39,267 nt of DNA. It comes from Prochlorococcus sp. AG-402-P18. Lineage in GTDB: Bacteria; Cyanobacteriota; Cyanobacteriia; PCC-6307; Cyanobiaceae. The position numbers and the translations under genes were made by a program. Location: contig QCJC01000015.1 in NCBI GenBank assembly GCA_003216275.1, positions 1 through 39,267 on the forward strand, given 5' to 3'. Positions 20,805 to 30,532 of this stretch are shown here, in pieces (the first letter of the stretch is position 1; the number at the start of each line of letters is the position of its first letter). The notes under the pieces are model-generated. The model was not told the DNA's origin. It was given only the letters and a program-made list of their open reading frames with translations, and made no database searches.

Positions 20805-22643
20805 TCAAAATCTTTCTGGTTTAGGATTTTTCCATGTAGTAATAACGCCCTCTGATATCAAAGCTTTTGATCTTCTTTCAAGGTTTTCTCTATTAAGTCT
20901 CCAAACACTATATACACCAAATTCTCCTAAGACTTTTGGATTTAAACCCTGCCAATAAACTTTTTCTTCAGATCTTTTATCAATAATTAAAAGAAATGTT
21001 TCTGAGCCATTTGGTCCGTATTTAGATCTTCCTTCCCAACCCCTCCGCTTCTCATTTTCAAGTCGATCTGAGACATTAACTAAGGCATTTTTAGATCGAC
21101 CTTCAAAAATAATTACTTGGTTAGTGTAAAAATGAATAGAAGGTTTCATAGCACCAACCATTACAAAGGGCTCATTCTTATTCTTAGAGTTTAAAAGCAG
21201 TTCTGAAGCCTGTCTTAAGGGAAGCTGTCTTAATTTATCTGCCAAATCAAAAGTTGGTAAAACAATTAAAAAATGTGCTAACAATAATGGAATCTGTAAG
21301 ACCAGTAATTTTCCAAAAAGTCTTCTAGATAAAAATACCATGCCTAGAAAAGCAATTAAAAAAAATAAAAACCCAGCTTTATCAATTAAAAAACTATTCT
21401 TTAATTCTTCTGAAAAATTGGGCATTTCAGGATCATTAAGAAGTCCAATCCAGAGTTGAGAAGAAAATAAGATTATGGAAAAGAGTATGGATAAAAATAC
21501 TGTAAATTTCCATGCCAAAGATTTTAATAAGTCATCTTTTACTTGATTTGTTAAAGAAAAGGATATTAGAATTGATGCTGCTGGTGTTGCAGGGAGCCAA
21601 TAACTTGGAAGCTTTGTAGCAGAAATAGAAAAGAAGATAAATACAGAAATTAGCCAAAAAAATGAGAACTCATATAAAGACTTATCTGGTTTTTTTATAA
21701 CCCTTCTATTCAATTTAAATATATTGCAAATATTATTCCAAATACTTATTAATAATAAGGGTGTAAAAGGTAAAGAAGCTATGCTCAATACAATTAGGAA
21801 AAACCACCAAGGCTCACCATGTGAATTGACTACTGATGTGAATCTCTGAAGATTGTGATAACCAAAGAAGCTATCTAAGAAAGGTTTACCTTCTATTAAT
21901 AATTCAATTAAATACCAAGGAAAACTAATAACAAAAACAATCAATAGACCTTTTATCCATTTTAATATCTTTAAAATTCTCAAAAAATCATTTTGAAAAA
22001 ACCCAAAAAAGAAAATTGTTAATCCACATAAGACCAAAGCCACAGGACCTTTAGTTAAAACTGCCAATGCTAAAAAAATCCAAGATAACCACCAAACTTC
22101 TCCCTCAGGATTGGCATATCTTCTCCATTTAAGAAGTAAACAAGTTCCTAGAGTGCTGCATAGCAATGCATCACTTACAGCACTTCTTCCCCAAATAATT
22201 ACTAGAGGCGAGAAAGCAAATCCCAGTGCAGCAAGAATCGCTATCCTTCTGTTGAAATAATTTTCCTCTTGGGGATATCTCATCATTGTGTCCCCTAAGA
22301 CAATCATTAAGAAAATTGTTGACAAAGCAGAAGGAAGTCTGGCAGCCCAAGTTCCTAGTGGATCCCAAAAACTATTTCCTGGAATTGAAAAGCCTATCCC
22401 CATTAGCCAATAGACCAAAGGGGGCTTATCAAAACGAGCCAATCCATTAACTTGAGGAGTTAACCAATTTCCTGTTGTCGCCATTGCCCTACTTGCTGCG
22501 GCAAACAATGGTGGTGTTTCATCAACTAAACCAGTTGAACCTAATTGCCAAATAAAAATCATGACACCAACAAGCAAAATAAAAAGAAGACCTCTTCTTC
22601 TTTGTTTAAAAGTTGGTGAAAATGACTTCGTTAAACTTTTCAA
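20805..22643 (-). CDS. ArnT-like GT83 family glycosyltransferase (PMT fold)
   Basis: An integral-membrane glycosyltransferase using a polyprenyl-phosphate sugar donor, 612 residues with about 11-12 membrane segments. The PMT/ArnT signature is in the first periplasmic loop: LVDETPPLFAAASRAM (Asp-Glu) and later ARFDKPPLVYWLMGIGFSI. Hydrophobic helices alternate to about residue 460. The C-terminal soluble part includes KPSIHFYTNQVIIFEGRSKN and ends in a basic tail. The start is TTG 22643, directly after the preceding stop (TAATTG), which suggests coupling. It is last of three genes; target probably lipid A, an O-antigen-like glycan or a protein, not decidable here. Confidence 0.9.
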   Translation of the reverse strand: MKSLTKSFSPTFKQRRRGLLFILLVGVMIFIWQLGSTGLVDETPPLFAAASRAMATTGNWLTPQVNGLARFDKPPLVYWLMGIGFSIPGNSFWDPLGTWAARLPSALSTIFLMIVLGDTMMRYPQEENYFNRRIAILAALGFAFSPLVIIWGRSAVSDALLCSTLGTCLLLKWRRYANPEGEVWWLSWIFLALAVLTKGPVALVLCGLTIFFFGFFQNDFLRILKILKWIKGLLIVFVISFPWYLIELLIEGKPFLDSFFGYHNLQRFTSVVNSHGEPWWFFLIVLSIASLPFTPLLLISIWNNICNIFKLNRRVIKKPDKSLYEFSFFWLISVFIFFSISATKLPSYWLPATPAASILISFSLTNQVKDDLLKSLAWKFTVFLSILFSIILFSSQLWIGLLNDPEMPNFSEELKNSFLIDKAGFLFFLIAFLGMVFLSRRLFGKLLVLQIPLLLAHFLIVLPTFDLADKLRQLPLRQASELLLNSKNKNEPFVMVGAMKPSIHFYTNQVIIFEGRSKNALVNVSDRLENEKRRGWEGRSKYGPNGSETFLLIIDKRSEEKVYWQGLNPKVLGEFGVYSVWRLNRENLERRSKALISEGVITTWKNPKPERF

Positions 22644-23759
22644 TTAATCTTGCAGATCTAAAGATAAATCTTTATTTAAACCTTTATTAATCCAATTCTC
22701 AACTCGTTTTGCAAAAACTTTGTTAGAAGCTTTTTTTTCAAACCAATCCCTACAATTTCTTCTTTTGATGCTTGAGATCGATTTTATTGCTTTTAAAATT
22801 CCTTTAACATCATTTGGTCGAACCAAAAAGCCATTCAATCCATCTTCAATTAATTCCCCCGGTCCTCCAAGGTCATATGCCACAACTGGAACGCCACAAG
22901 CCATTGCCTCGACAATGACGTTACCGTAAGCTTCATTCCATTTAGGGGTATTTATAAAAGCTCTGCATTGTCCTAGTTGCTCCTGAAATTTAATAGTTGG
23001 TAAAAAACCTTTCCAATCAATGATTCCTTTTGAGGAACTATTTTCAATTTTTGATGCATATTCTTTATCTTCGATAAGTCCCCAAACTAATAATTTCTCC
23101 CCAAGATCACTTGCAACTTTTACTGCATCTTCTAATCCTTTTTCTGGAGCTATTCTTCCAGCCCAGCCTAGGGGTCCATTCTCATTTTCATTAAATAAAT
23201 AATTATCCACATCAAATCCATTACCAACTATAATTGGTTCAGTATTTAATAAATAATCTTTTGATTGTCTTTTAGTATGAAAAGCTAGTTGAAGAGGAAA
23301 TAATTGATTTATTTCTCTAACAATTTCTTTCATTACTAATGATTCAGCGCCCATACTAATTAAATGAAATATTTTAATTTCTTGAACTTTTGTTAACCAC
23401 AACGGGAGCCAATCATAAGCGAAATTAATAACAGCATCTGATTGATTAGCTAAATCAATTACAACTTCCCATAACTTTGGCAAAACGCTATTAAAAGGAA
23501 TCAAAACAGGATCATTTCTTTTTTGGTGTTGCCAACTTGGTTGATCAATTCCATCAATTAATATTATTTCAAGATTCTCACTGTCGAAGGGTAATTTTGA
23601 TCCTTTTGGCGCAACCAAAGTAATCTTATGACCTAATAGAATTAATCCTTTTATCAGTGAAATAATAGTAAGTTCAACTCCTCCACCTTTGCCACTTCCT
23701 AGAAAACCTATAGGAGTGCTAACAAGCATAAGTTTTAATTGCTTATTTATCAATTTCAT
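22644..23759 (-). CDS. Glycosyltransferase family 4 (WaaG/RfaB-like), 371 aa
   Basis: A cytoplasmic GT-B sugar transferase. The N-terminal domain begins MLVSTPIGFLGSGKGGGVEL, the acceptor-side glycine loop. The C-terminal domain contains GWAGRIAPEKGLEDAVKVA, and FINTPKWNEAYGNVIVEAMA then CGVPVVAYDLGGPGELI, the E-x7-E donor-binding segment of GT4. The ATG 23759 is preferred: its A is shared with the TGA of the transporter gene and GAGG lies just upstream; the TTG three bases earlier is unlikely. It is the middle gene of the operon, so it probably assembles the same surface glycan as the GT83 protein. Confidence 0.9.
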   Translation of the reverse strand: MKLINKQLKLMLVSTPIGFLGSGKGGGVELTIISLIKGLILLGHKITLVAPKGSKLPFDSENLEIILIDGIDQPSWQHQKRNDPVLIPFNSVLPKLWEVVIDLANQSDAVINFAYDWLPLWLTKVQEIKIFHLISMGAESLVMKEIVREINQLFPLQLAFHTKRQSKDYLLNTEPIIVGNGFDVDNYLFNENENGPLGWAGRIAPEKGLEDAVKVASDLGEKLLVWGLIEDKEYASKIENSSSKGIIDWKGFLPTIKFQEQLGQCRAFINTPKWNEAYGNVIVEAMACGVPVVAYDLGGPGELIEDGLNGFLVRPNDVKGILKAIKSISSIKRRNCRDWFEKKASNKVFAKRVENWINKGLNKDLSLDLQD

Positions 23760-24709
23760 CAAACCTCTTCTATTAATTCTTTGTTGCTTTTAATTCCCCA
23801 AAACCTTCCTCTTTGACTTACAAATAGTACTGAAATTAAAACCAAAACTACTCCAATCCACTGGAGGGTAAATAGTCTCTCACCCAACCAAATTCCACCA
23901 GTAATCAAAGCAAATACTGGTGTTAAAAATGCAAGGGTGCTAAAGCTTGTCAACTCTTTACGACTTGCAAACCAAAAAAACAACCCATATGCCAGCGCGC
24001 TGCCAAACAAACTTGAATAAGACATCAAAGTCCATTCAAAAACCGACCAGTGAGGAACTAAAGGCCAATTTTTATCAAACACATGCCAAACCAGAAGAGG
24101 AACACTGCCTAAAACCATATGCCATCCTGTTACTGCGACAGGATCACTATTTCTGCAGGCAAATCGAATAAGTACTGTCCCTAAGGCCATAGAAGTTGCT
24201 GCGCATATCATCCAAATTTCGCCATGGCTCAAAAAATTACTTGCTGATTCAAATTTGCCAAGCAAAAACCAATTTCCAAGCAATTCAGTAGGAACCCCAA
24301 GACAAATTATTCCCACCAAGCCAAGAACTAATCCAATCCATCCAATTGGATTAATTGCATCTCCAAACAAAACTCTTGCTAATAAAGCAACCATCAAAGG
24401 CTGGGAATCAATAAGTACAGAGCCCAAACCTGCGCCAGTTTCCATTAAACCTTTGGCTAAAAAAATCTGAAATAGCGTTGCGTCAATAAGAGTAAATACA
24501 AAAAACCACACCAAATCATCTTTTGAAATATTCCAACTCCTCTTCAAAAAAGGGACGAAAGCTAAAACTACTAGTCCTGCTGGCAAAAGCCTTAGAGAAG
24601 CAACAATCTCAGGCCCAGCGCCATTAACCAAAGGTGCCATAGCCGCCATGGAAGTGCCCCAAAGAGCAAACGGCAAAATCATCAAAAACCAATTCCAAAT
24701 GACAAACAT
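23759..24709 (-). CDS. EamA/DMT-family transporter, 316 aa
   Basis: Ten membrane helices in two EamA repeats, drug/metabolite transporter superfamily. Start taken at ATG 24709 (MFVIWNWFLMILPFALWGTS), where the family N-terminal WG(T/S)xxxA motif begins; the GTG at 24805 would invade the divergent sppA. Repeat 1 covers about residues 10-140 (GLGSVLIDSQPLMVALLARV), repeat 2 about 175-310 (ATSMALGTVLIRFACRNSDP). The end overlaps the GT4 start by one base. Substrate unknown; the operon context suggests a link to surface glycans, an inference. Confidence 0.88.
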   Translation of the reverse strand: MFVIWNWFLMILPFALWGTSMAAMAPLVNGAGPEIVASLRLLPAGLVVLAFVPFLKRSWNISKDDLVWFFVFTLIDATLFQIFLAKGLMETGAGLGSVLIDSQPLMVALLARVLFGDAINPIGWIGLVLGLVGIICLGVPTELLGNWFLLGKFESASNFLSHGEIWMICAATSMALGTVLIRFACRNSDPVAVTGWHMVLGSVPLLVWHVFDKNWPLVPHWSVFEWTLMSYSSLFGSALAYGLFFWFASRKELTSFSTLAFLTPVFALITGGIWLGERLFTLQWIGVVLVLISVLFVSQRGRFWGIKSNKELIEEV

Positions 24710-24762
24710 AAGGTCAGATCGCAATCTCCTTTTTAAGATCAATGAAGTTATGCATAAATTGA

Positions 24763-25572
24763 ATGATTTGGCCCTTGAGCCGTAAATCCAAAAAAAGGAT
24801 GGCACGAATCTGTATTGAAGGTCCTATCAATGCAGAGACTCGAAAAAATGTTCTAAAAGCATTAAAGCAAATTGAGGAAAGAGAGTTCCCAGCACTATTA
24901 CTTCGCATTGATAGCCCTGGAGGAACAGTTGGTGATAGCCAAGAAATCCATGGTGCTCTTTTGAGGCTACGAGAGAAAGGTTGTCATGTTGTAGCCAGTT
25001 TTGGCAATATCTCTGCCTCAGGCGGGGTCTATATAGGAGTTGGCGCAGAAAAAATTGTTGCCAATGCAGGAACAATAACTGGATCAATTGGAGTAATTTT
25101 AAGGGGAAACAACCTATCCAAATTATTAGAAAAAGTTGGAATTAAATTTGAGACGGTAAAAAGTGGAATTTATAAAGACATACTTTCTCCTGATCGCTCT
25201 TTATCAACTGAGGAGAGAGCCCTCCTTCAATCATTGATTGACAGCAGTTATGAACAATTTGTTTCAGCAGTCGCGAAAGGTAGAAATTTAACTCCAGAAG
25301 TTGTAAAAAGTTTTGCAGATGGAAGAGTTTTTACTGGAGAGCAAGCTAAAGAATTCGGATTAGTGGATGAAATTGGTGATGAAAACGATGCAAAATTACT
25401 TGCTATAAAAATTGCAAAGCTAGATGAAAAAACAAAGCCAATCACCTTTGGTAAAACTAAAAAGAAATTATTAGGACTTTTACCAGGAGGAAAATTAATT
25501 CATAATCTATTAATCGCATTAAATCTAGAGCTTGGGGGGAATGGACAAATTCTTTGGCTTCATAAACCATGA
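24763..25572 (+). CDS. sppA: Signal peptide peptidase SppA (short form)
   Basis: A serine-lysine peptidase of the ClpP/crotonase-like S49 family, 269 residues. RIDSPGGTVGDSQEIHGAL (residues 48-66) is the substrate-strand region. The catalytic serine lies in GNISASGGVYIG, most likely Ser86, and the lysine base is probably Lys138 in VKSGIYKDILSPDRSLS. It lacks an obvious N-terminal membrane anchor, as do many short cyanobacterial SppA proteins. MARICIEGP at codon 13 is an alternative start. Its TGA overlaps the aroH ATG (ATGA), so the two are coupled. Divergent from the DMT gene. Confidence 0.93.
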   Translation: MIWPLSRKSKKRMARICIEGPINAETRKNVLKALKQIEEREFPALLLRIDSPGGTVGDSQEIHGALLRLREKGCHVVASFGNISASGGVYIGVGAEKIVANAGTITGSIGVILRGNNLSKLLEKVGIKFETVKSGIYKDILSPDRSLSTEERALLQSLIDSSYEQFVSAVAKGRNLTPEVVKSFADGRVFTGEQAKEFGLVDEIGDENDAKLLAIKIAKLDEKTKPITFGKTKKKLLGLLPGGKLIHNLLIALNLELGGNGQILWLHKP

Positions 25573-25946
25573 GATTTCAAAATGAATTCAATTATCTTTC
25601 TGCATTAAGAGGCGCTACCACTTCTGAACACAACTCTGTTGAATCAATTACTTCAGCAGTAGAGGAATTGCTGGCAGAACTAGTCTCAAGAAATAATTTG
25701 ATCCCAGATCAAATTATTTCTGTAACTTTTTCCGTAACCTCAGATTTAGATGCCTGTTTCCCAGCTTCAATAGCCAGAAAGAAACCAGGCTGGGAAAAAG
25801 TCGCACTTTTAGACTGCCAGCAAATGTCTGTTAAAGGCGACTTATCGAAATGTATTCGTTTAATAGCCTACGTCTCCTTACCTAACGAACAACAGCCGCA
25901 AAATCCATATATTGGCAGGGCAAAAGAACTTCGTCCTGATCGATAA
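25569..25946 (+). CDS. aroH: Chorismate mutase, AroH class
   Basis: Converts chorismate to prephenate on the way to Phe and Tyr. It is a monofunctional, trimeric AroH-type enzyme of 125 residues, the family length. LSALRGATTSEHNSVESI holds the conserved Arg of LRGAT. VTFSVTSDLDACFPASIAR and the central WEKVALLDCQQMSVKGD supply further active-site positions. The late Arg (IRLIAYV) and Tyr are also present. The ATG overlaps the sppA stop by four bases. Confidence 0.95.
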   Translation: MRFQNEFNYLSALRGATTSEHNSVESITSAVEELLAELVSRNNLIPDQIISVTFSVTSDLDACFPASIARKKPGWEKVALLDCQQMSVKGDLSKCIRLIAYVSLPNEQQPQNPYIGRAKELRPDR

Positions 25947-26043
25947 TTCCAAAGTTTTTGCCAACAACCGATTATATTTAATTAACTTCTCTCAATACAC
26001 TTGAACATATTCAAGTGATCTATATTTTTAAACAACTTAAATC

Positions 26044-26619
26044 ATGTTCAAAAAACAATTTTTACCAATGAGCAAGAAAGTTTTATTTCTTGGATTTTCA
26101 GCTTTGCTAATTAGTACTGGAGCTTTTAAATTAGCTCCAGAATCTTCAGCTTCGCCAGGTTTTTTTGAATATCAATGGGATCCTGAACCAGGATATAAAA
26201 GACTAAAATACTATCAATCCTCCTCTGAAAGGAATGAGAGAGCAACTTATTACTTTTTCCTAAGAGGCAAAGAAAGAAAACAAGAGATTATCAAATTAAC
26301 CCTTGCTGTACCCGAGTATTTCGAAGCAAAAATAAAGAAAGAGAAATTAAATCTATGTAAAGTTAAAGTTGGAGGTTATACAGAAAGAACACGTTGCTTA
26401 TCTAACGTTCCCTCTAGAATTGAAATTAATGATAAACAAACTTCTATTGAAATCTTCCCAGAAAAACCAATTCCATTAAATAAAGACAATTACGCAGTGG
26501 TAATGAAAATTTTCAATCCTAGAAAAAGAGGTATGTTTCAATTTCGAGCGCTTTCGCAGCAAGCTGGTGACATTCCTATCTCAACATATTTAGGCACCTG
26601 GAACATAGACGTACAGTGA
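26044..26619 (+). CDS. DUF2808 exported protein
   Basis: A cyanobacterial secreted protein of 191 residues. The signal peptide is residues 1-38 with FLGFSALLISTGAF as core and an end near ASPGFFEYQWDPE. The DUF2808 layout follows: YYFFLRGKERKQEIIKLTLA, VPEYFEAKIKKEKLNLCKV with GGYTERTRC, and the C-terminal YLGTWNIDV. Two cysteines at about residues 102 and 113 could bond. Function of the family is not known; probably periplasmic or cell-envelope associated. It lies just before the rpmH-rnpA-yidC group. Confidence 0.85.
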   Translation: MFKKQFLPMSKKVLFLGFSALLISTGAFKLAPESSASPGFFEYQWDPEPGYKRLKYYQSSSERNERATYYFFLRGKERKQEIIKLTLAVPEYFEAKIKKEKLNLCKVKVGGYTERTRCLSNVPSRIEINDKQTSIEIFPEKPIPLNKDNYAVVMKIFNPRKRGMFQFRALSQQAGDIPISTYLGTWNIDVQ

Positions 26620-26667
26620 ACTGTTAAATTAATCTTTGTATCTAATCAAATACAGGCATAAGGAGAA

Positions 26668-26805
26668 ATGACAAAAAGGACTCTTGGAGGAACAAGTAGA
26701 AAAAGGAAAAGAGTTTCTGGATTCAGAGTGAGAATGAGGTCTCATACTGGCAGAAGAGTTGTAAGGACTCGAAGGAAAAGGGGAAGAGCTCGTTTGACTG
26801 TCTAA
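26668..26805 (+). CDS. rpmH: 50S ribosomal protein L34
   Basis: 45 residues starting [20 protein letters not shown] and continuing with [20 protein letters not shown], the standard L34 sequence. AGGAG lies six bases before the ATG. It sits 40 bp before rnpA, the usual gene pair, and is followed by yidC, as in most bacteria. Confidence 0.98.
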   Translation: MTKRTLGGTSRKRKRVSGFRVRMRSHTGRRVVRTRRKRGRARLTV

Positions 26806-26845
26806 AAAAGACTCTTACAGATATTTCCAACTAAATTTTCTTCTC

Positions 26846-27232
26846 ATGGTTTTGCCAAAACATATGAGACTCAAAGGTCATAGATGTTTTGATTTCATCT
26901 ATAAAGAAGGCTCAAGGTTCTACAGCTCTTCAATGATCCTTAGAGTTACGAATGCTAATACAAGAATTCAAACCAAAGTTACTAGCTCCAAAATTAGACC
27001 TTCCATGAAATGTGCCATCTCAATAAGCAATAAAGTAAGCAAAAAATCAGTTATTAGAAATAAGCTTCGACGGTTATTCCACCATCACTTGTCTCATAGG
27101 TTTTCTAATATGAAATTTGATAATGAGATATGGGCTTTTATTTCTTTGAAGCCTTCATGCATGCAAAATTCTACTGTCTCTCTTCTTAAAGAATGTGACA
27201 AACTATTTCTCAAGGCTGGATTAACAAAATGA
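26846..27232 (+). CDS. rnpA: Ribonuclease P protein component
   Basis: The basic protein subunit of RNase P (tRNA 5' processing), 128 residues. The start is MVLPKHMRLKGHRCFDFIYK, whose FDFIYKEG is the typical entry into the fold. The RNR-motif helix is present as ISNKVSKKSVIRNKLRRLF (about residues 58-76). The C-terminus includes IWAFISLKPS. Its stop overlaps the next start by four bases (ATGA at 27229). Order rpmH-rnpA-PH protein-yidC is the common cyanobacterial arrangement. Confidence 0.96.
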   Translation: MVLPKHMRLKGHRCFDFIYKEGSRFYSSSMILRVTNANTRIQTKVTSSKIRPSMKCAISISNKVSKKSVIRNKLRRLFHHHLSHRFSNMKFDNEIWAFISLKPSCMQNSTVSLLKECDKLFLKAGLTK

Positions 27233-27642
27233 CTATTAGTACTAAGGAGGATATTTTTTACGAGGGCGGTCCAGCAGGAGGAGATCTAATAATAAATTTA
27301 ATGGCTGGTATAACTTTGATAGGCCTACCCTTCACTTTTGGAGCCTTAGTAAGAGCTCTCTGGGTTCGATACAAAATAACTAGCCGCAGAGTATCAGTAA
27401 CTGGTGGCTGGCTAGGACGTAATAAGACTCAAGTTGTTTACAGTCAAATAACTGAGATTAGAGCCATCCCTAGAGGCTTAGGATCTTATGGTGATATGGT
27501 TTTAGTCTTGAAAGACGGAGCTCGCCTAGAAATGAGATCAATTCCCAATTTTCGAGAAACAGAGACTTTTATCCTAGAAAAAATAAAAAACACATCAAAA
27601 AATATGGTCGAAAAAGACGTACAGGGCTTTTCAAATCAATGA
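27229..27642 (+). CDS. PH-domain (bPH2/YdbT-like) membrane-associated protein
   Basis: 137 residues. Residues about 20-45 form a hydrophobic hairpin (LMAGITLIGLPFTFGALVRA). The PH-like beta domain follows: WVRYKITSRRVSVTGGWLGR, NKTQVVYSQITEIRAIPRG, GSYGDMVLVLKDGARLEMRS. This is the bacterial PH2 pattern, found regularly between rnpA and yidC in cyanobacteria, which suggests a link with membrane-protein insertion; that link is inference. It overlaps rnpA by four bases. Confidence 0.88.
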   Translation: MTISTKEDIFYEGGPAGGDLIINLMAGITLIGLPFTFGALVRALWVRYKITSRRVSVTGGWLGRNKTQVVYSQITEIRAIPRGLGSYGDMVLVLKDGARLEMRSIPNFRETETFILEKIKNTSKNMVEKDVQGFSNQ

Positions 27643-27723
27643 GCCCTCACGAAAATGTGAGACAAGAGAACATCCTCTAAGGCAAACTGGCCTAACAACC
27701 TTAATCTTTCAACATTAAAAACC

Positions 27724-28872
27724 GTGATCGGGTACATCTCAGACAATCTACTTATCCCGATCCTAGATTTTTTCTACGGATTAGTTCCAAGTTATGGACT
27801 AGCGATTGTCGCATTAACGATAGTTATTCGCCTAGCTCTATTTCCTCTTAGCGCAGGCTCAATAAGAAGTGCTAGAAGGATGAAAATTGCTCAACCTGTT
27901 ATGCAAAAAAGACAGGCTGAGATTAAGAGTCGCTATGCAAGCAATCCTCAAAAACAACAGGAAGAGCTAGGAAAATTAATGGGTGAATTTGGGAGCCCCT
28001 TGGCTGGATGTCTCCCTTTATTAGTTCAAATGCCAATATTATTTGCTCTATTTGCAACTTTGAGGGGATCTCCTTTTGCAGATGTACCTTACCTTGTAAA
28101 CCTTAAAGTACTTCCATCCGAACAAATAGCAGCTGTAGAGCCTAAACCCTTCAAAACGGCAAAGCACTCAATATTTATAACCGAAAAAAATCATTTTCCT
28201 GTAATAGCATCACTCCCTGGTGGAACTAAAATTGGATCAGGTGAAACGGTCAAAATTAACTTACAAACTTTAAGCGGTGATCCTTATCTCAATGAATTAA
28301 AGAAATATGAAGATGGATCAAAATTTTCACCATCCTGGAAAGTGACCAAGGGAGAAGAAATAGTAAAAGTATCTGCTGATGGAACAGTCAATGCAATTGC
28401 ACCTGGAGATGCAACTGTGGAAGCTAAAATCCCAGGTTTAGCAGCTAAAAGTGGATTCCTATTTATAAAAGCATTAGGAAATGTAGGCTTTTATGTTGAT
28501 GGATCTATTCATTGGGATATTGCAATACTTGTTGCAGGTTTTGGCTTGACACTTGTTATTTCTCAAGTTCTCTCTGGCAGAGGGATGCCAGTAAATAAGC
28601 AGCAATCAACTGCCAATAAAATAACTCCTGTAATGATTACTGGAATGTTTTTATTCTTCCCTCTACCAGCAGGAGTTCTGCTCTACATGGTTATTGCAAA
28701 TATTTTTCAAGGGTTACAAACATTTCTTCTTAGTAGAGAAGCTCTACCTGAGAATTTGCAAAAAATACTTGATGAACAACTTAAGGATCAAAACAAGCCA
28801 TCTATAGCTACTAATTCTGAATTAATATCAGATTCAAGTAGATTACCTTTTGAGCCAAAGAGTAATAAATAA
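27724..28872 (+). CDS. yidC: Membrane protein insertase YidC/Alb3 with Ig-like insert
   Basis: Inserts thylakoid and plasma-membrane proteins. 382 residues, GTG start. The transmembrane core is residues 18-60 with the conserved groove Arg36 ([11 protein letters not shown]), then the cytoplasmic helical hairpin ([20 protein letters not shown]), helix 2 ([20 protein letters not shown]), and C-terminal helices from [11 protein letters not shown] to [18 protein letters not shown]. Between helices, residues 125-252 form a lumenal insert with a Big2-like end: [20 protein letters not shown]. Cyanobacterial YidC proteins are known to be larger than the chloroplast form here. Follows the PH-domain gene. 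Confidence 0.95.
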   Translation: MIGYISDNLLIPILDFFYGLVPSYGLAIVALTIVIRLALFPLSAGSIRSARRMKIAQPVMQKRQAEIKSRYASNPQKQQEELGKLMGEFGSPLAGCLPLLVQMPILFALFATLRGSPFADVPYLVNLKVLPSEQIAAVEPKPFKTAKHSIFITEKNHFPVIASLPGGTKIGSGETVKINLQTLSGDPYLNELKKYEDGSKFSPSWKVTKGEEIVKVSADGTVNAIAPGDATVEAKIPGLAAKSGFLFIKALGNVGFYVDGSIHWDIAILVAGFGLTLVISQVLSGRGMPVNKQQSTANKITPVMITGMFLFFPLPAGVLLYMVIANIFQGLQTFLLSREALPENLQKILDEQLKDQNKPSIATNSELISDSSRLPFEPKSNK

Positions 28873-28941
28873 TTTATATAATTTTGTTTATAAAAGCTTA
28901 TTATATTAATTCAAAGCCGTCTAGAAATTAATCAATAACTA

Positions 28942-30420
28942 ATGTCTAAATGGGATGAACAACTTGATCTGCTTATTAGAGCCAGAACTCCCATTATCTG
29001 GATAAGAAGTAAAGAAGAAGAAAGAGTCGAAAATCTTTTACAAAACTCTTCGAAAAGGCTTGCCCCAAGAAGACTCGCAACTTGGGACTATATCAATGGA
29101 CTAGAAAATATTCTTAATTCAAATAGTCATGGAGCCAAGCAGCCAATGGCCGTTCTTGAATGGCTTAAAAAGTTAGAACCTAACCCACCAACGATACTTC
29201 TGCTAAAAGATTTTCATCATTTCTGTGAAGATCCAGGTATTTTAAGAATGCTAAAAAACTTAAGCCTTCAACTTAGATCAAAGCCACATTCAATAATTAT
29301 AAGTTCGGGGGTTGGGAATCCATCCAATGATTTAGAAGAAGACCTCACAATCCTTGATCTCCCATTACCTAAAGAGAAAGAAATAAAAATACTTTTATCA
29401 AACATTTCAGAAGCTAGTAATTCGAAATTAAAGGAAGAAGATCTAGAAGAGCTCACTAAGGCATGCACTGGACTTAGCGAATCTAGAATTCGTAAAGTAG
29501 CTGCGAGAGCACTTGCCCAAAGAGGGCAAATAAGTAAGCATGATCTAGTGGAAGTTCTAGAAGAAAAGCGACAATCTATTGCACGTAGTGAAGTTTTGGA
29601 ATACTGCAAAACCAATGAATCAACTGATGATGTTGGTGGTTTAGAAATTTTGAAGGAATGGTTAAAAAAGAGGAAACAAGCTTTTTCAGAAGAAGCTAAA
29701 GATTTTGGCTTGCCATTGCCTAAAGGTGTTTTATTAGTAGGACCTCAAGGCACAGGAAAGTCACTCGTAGCAAAAGCGATAGCGAACAGTTGGTCTATGC
29801 CTTTATTAAGACTGGATGTAGGTAGATTATTTGCTGGTTTAGTTGGTGCGAGTGAGGCTCGCACTAGAGAAACCATTCAACGTGCAGAAGCCATGGCACC
29901 TTGTATTCTATGGATTGACGAAATTGACAAGGCTTTTGGCGGAGACGGAAGAAGTGATGGGGGAACTAGTCAAAGAGTTCTAGCAAATATTCTCACTTGG
30001 ATGTCAGAGAAAACTTCTCCTGTTTTTCTTGTTGCAACTGCAAATGGAATTGATAAATTACCTGCTGAGCTTCTCAGAAAAGGAAGATTTGATGAGATTT
30101 TCATGCTGGAGTTACCTTCCAGAAGCGAACGACATAGCATTCTTAAACTTCACCTTCAAAAAAGAAGGCCTGGTCTAGAAATAACGTTAGAGGCCGCTGT
30201 TGATAGATCAGAAGGGTTTTCAGGCGCAGAACTAGAACAGTCAGTCATAGAGGCTATGTATTTTGCATTCGCAGAAAAAAGAGAGCTTTTGGAAAGTGAT
30301 CTAATCCTCGCCACAAGTCAACTAGTCCCACTTTCAAAAACTGCAAGAGAGCAGCTTGAGTCTTTAAAAGAATGGGCTTCAAGCGGTCGAGCAAGAGCAG
30401 CATCACCGAAGCTTTTTTAA
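28942..30420 (+). CDS. ycf46: AAA+ ATPase Ycf46
   Basis: 492 residues, standard for Ycf46. The N-terminal domain has IWIRSKEEERVENLL. The AAA module runs from about residue 225 on: Walker A GVLLVGPQGTGKSLVAKAIA, Walker B CILWIDEIDKAFGG, arginine-finger region ELLRKGRFDEIFMLELP, and the C-terminal GFSGAELEQSVIEAM sensor-2 helix. The family is conserved in cyanobacteria and red-alga plastids; a role in CO2/photosynthesis regulation has been proposed, but the mechanism is unknown. It stands in the yidC-serS stretch. Confidence 0.93.
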   Translation: MSKWDEQLDLLIRARTPIIWIRSKEEERVENLLQNSSKRLAPRRLATWDYINGLENILNSNSHGAKQPMAVLEWLKKLEPNPPTILLLKDFHHFCEDPGILRMLKNLSLQLRSKPHSIIISSGVGNPSNDLEEDLTILDLPLPKEKEIKILLSNISEASNSKLKEEDLEELTKACTGLSESRIRKVAARALAQRGQISKHDLVEVLEEKRQSIARSEVLEYCKTNESTDDVGGLEILKEWLKKRKQAFSEEAKDFGLPLPKGVLLVGPQGTGKSLVAKAIANSWSMPLLRLDVGRLFAGLVGASEARTRETIQRAEAMAPCILWIDEIDKAFGGDGRSDGGTSQRVLANILTWMSEKTSPVFLVATANGIDKLPAELLRKGRFDEIFMLELPSRSERHSILKLHLQKRRPGLEITLEAAVDRSEGFSGAELEQSVIEAMYFAFAEKRELLESDLILATSQLVPLSKTAREQLESLKEWASSGRARAASPKLF

Positions 30421-30532
30421 TATTTTCATGAGAACTCATTCAAAAATAGTTTTAAATCAGGAGAAGTTTATATTTGGGATTATTATTAGGAACAACAAAC
30501 GATTAGGCTATTAAGACTACCCTAAATAAATA

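Noticed and set aside
24710-24805. Extended start of the DMT transporter (GTG)
   Set aside because: It would overlap the start of divergent sppA; the family N-terminus begins at ATG 24709.
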